DNA of 23,583 nt from JADLEX01 sp964586775 (GTDB lineage: Bacteria > Lernaellota > Lernaellaia > JACKCT01), in assembly GCA_964586775.1 (NCBI GenBank), contig CAZPJD010000260.1, positions 1 through 23,583 of the forward strand. Reading direction: 5' to 3'. A program made the translations under genes and the position numbers. This document shows, piece after piece, positions 22,580 to 23,583 of the stretch (position 1 is its first letter; each line of letters opens with the position of its first letter). The notes beneath the pieces are model-generated. The model was not told where the DNA came from and did not search any database. It was given only the letters and a program-made list of their open reading frames with translations.

Positions 22580-23583
22580 TTAGTCGACCACCGCCCCCTT
22601 GGGAACGACGACGATGCCCTTTTTCGTGATGTGGAACCGCGCGCGGTCGGCTTCCTCATCGTATCCGATCTTCGCCCCCGGTTTGATGTGGGCGTGCTTG
22701 TCGATGATCGCGTTGCGCACCTGCGCGTGGCGGCCGATCACGACCTCGTCGAGCAGAATGGAGTGATCGACCTTGGAATACGAATTGACGCGCACGAACC
22801 GGGACAGGACGCAGCGGTTGAGCCGCCCGCCGGAAACGATGCAGCCCTCGCTCACCAGCGAGTCGGTGGCCACGCCCATGCGCTTGTGCTCGTCGTCGGC
22901 GAATACGAACTTCGCCGGCGCGGCGGGGTGCGCAAAGGTGTGGATCGGCCACGCCTGGTTGTGGATGTCGATCACCGGCGTCACCGAGACGAGGTCCATG
23001 TTCGCGGCGAAATAGGCGTCGAGATCTCCCACATCGCGCCAATAGCCGACCTCGCGGTCGTGCATGCCGGGCACGCGGTTCTTCGAAAAGTCGTAAGCGT
23101 ACATTCGCCCTTCGGTCATGAGCGTCGGCAGGATGTCCTGGCCGAAGTCGTGCTTCGAGTCGGAGCGCTTCGCGTCGCGCTTGAGCACGTCCACGAGCGG
23201 GTCGATGTCGAAGATGTAGTTGCCCATGCTGGCCAGAGCCCATCCGGGGCGATCGGGGATCTCGCGGGGCTTCGTCGGCTTTTCCTGAAACCCCACGACC
23301 TTCCAGTCGTCGTCGACCTCGATGACGCCAAAGGACCGCGCCTCTTCGACCGGCACCGGAATCGCCGCGATCGTGCAGGCCGAGCGCATCGCGAGGTGGA
23401 CCACCACCATCTGGCGAACGTCCATCTTGAAGATGTGATCCGCGCCGAAGACGCACACGATCTTCGGGCGTTCGTCGGTGATGAGGTTCATGTTCTGATA
23501 GATCGCGTCCGCGGAGCCCTTGAACCAGTCGGGTCCCGTGCGCTGCTGCGGCGGCACCGCCTCGACGTAGTGCCCGACCATCG
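22580..23583 (-). CDS. glgC: Glucose-1-phosphate adenylyltransferase (N-terminus beyond window)
   Basis: The minus strand is open from the window edge to the TAA at 22580 (334 residues seen). About 90 N-terminal residues are missing compared with E. coli GlgC, including the pyrophosphate loop. Visible motifs are WFKGSADAIYQNMN, FGADHIFKMD, FGVIEVDDDWKVVGFQEKP (glucose-1-phosphate site), SMGNYIFD, DFGQDILP and VGYWRDVGDLDAYF. A left-handed beta-helix C-domain (ISGGRLN-like and SYSKVDHSILLDEVVIG repeats) follows. The enzyme makes ADP-glucose from ATP and glucose-1-phosphate, the controlled step of bacterial glycogen synthesis. It is 98 bases upstream of the GH57 gene on the same strand, with a candidate promoter in the gap, so linkage is functional but possibly not one transcript. 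Confidence 0.95.
   Translation of the reverse strand, partial: MVGHYVEAVPPQQRTGPDWFKGSADAIYQNMNLITDERPKIVCVFGADHIFKMDVRQMVVVHLAMRSACTIAAIPVPVEEARSFGVIEVDDDWKVVGFQEKPTKPREIPDRPGWALASMGNYIFDIDPLVDVLKRDAKRSDSKHDFGQDILPTLMTEGRMYAYDFSKNRVPGMHDREVGYWRDVGDLDAYFAANMDLVSVTPVIDIHNQAWPIHTFAHPAAPAKFVFADDEHKRMGVATDSLVSEGCIVSGGRLNRCVLSRFVRVNSYSKVDHSILLDEVVIGRHAQVRNAIIDKHAHIKPGAKIGYDEEADRARFHITKKGIVVVPKGAVVD

Overview
This is 23.6 kb of uniformly GC-rich DNA, densely packed with genes, from a Gram-negative bacterium. The Gram-negative call rests on genes for KDO (kdsB, kdsD), a periplasmic adaptor of a MacAB-type tripartite pump, a periplasmic Amidase_3 and a Wzm-like export permease. The gene style fits the high-GC lineages once grouped as Deltaproteobacteria (Myxococcota, Desulfobacterota and relatives), but I cannot fix the taxon from sequence alone. 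I see no rRNA, tRNA, CRISPR array, insertion sequence or phage gene. The window looks like core and envelope chromosome rather than a mobile island.

Layout. (1) Positions 7020 to 1, minus strand: one long apparent operon with a small secreted protein, a MacA/HlyD-type adaptor, a MacB/LolD-type ATPase, two different MacB-type permeases, a CPVC thioredoxin-fold protein, an unknown 281-residue protein and a rhomboid protease cut by the window edge. (2) 7966-7166, minus: an ABC-2 (Wzm-like) permease without an ATPase neighbour. (3) 8107-11352, plus: DAHP synthase, prephenate dehydrogenase and a YihY/BrkB membrane protein, joined by overlapping codons. (4) 13403-11329, minus: an unknown two-domain cytoplasmic protein and an N-acetylmuramoyl-L-alanine amidase. 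(5) 13404-13828: a 425-base divergent regulatory region with two outward promoters and several dyads. (6) 13829-17294, plus: kdsB, pyrG, kdsD. (7) 23583-17310, minus: glgC (cut by the window edge), a GH57 4-alpha-glucanotransferase-like enzyme, a GalT-type nucleotidyltransferase and two ketoacyl-ACP-synthase-III paralogues.

How the parts fit. KdsB (CMP-KDO synthesis), PyrG (CTP supply) and KdsD (arabinose-5-phosphate for KDO) are one functional unit for lipopolysaccharide. AroF and TyrA open the shikimate route and lead to tyrosine. GlgC, GH57 and GalT handle glucose-1-phosphate and alpha-glucan. The two FabH-like enzymes at the end of that operon are its odd passengers: the upstream one has the full Cys-His-Asn triad, while the downstream one keeps only Cys. 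That pairing recalls the PqsC/PqsB type of heterodimer and is the most interesting lead here. Further leads are the paired unequal MacB permeases with a dedicated small secreted protein, and a possible short RNA switch over the start codon of the unknown gene at 13403.

Four starts are non-ATG and supported by Shine-Dalgarno sequences (TTG at 6517 and 7966, GTG at 20346 and 22481). All functional calls come from motif recognition by eye; no database search was run.
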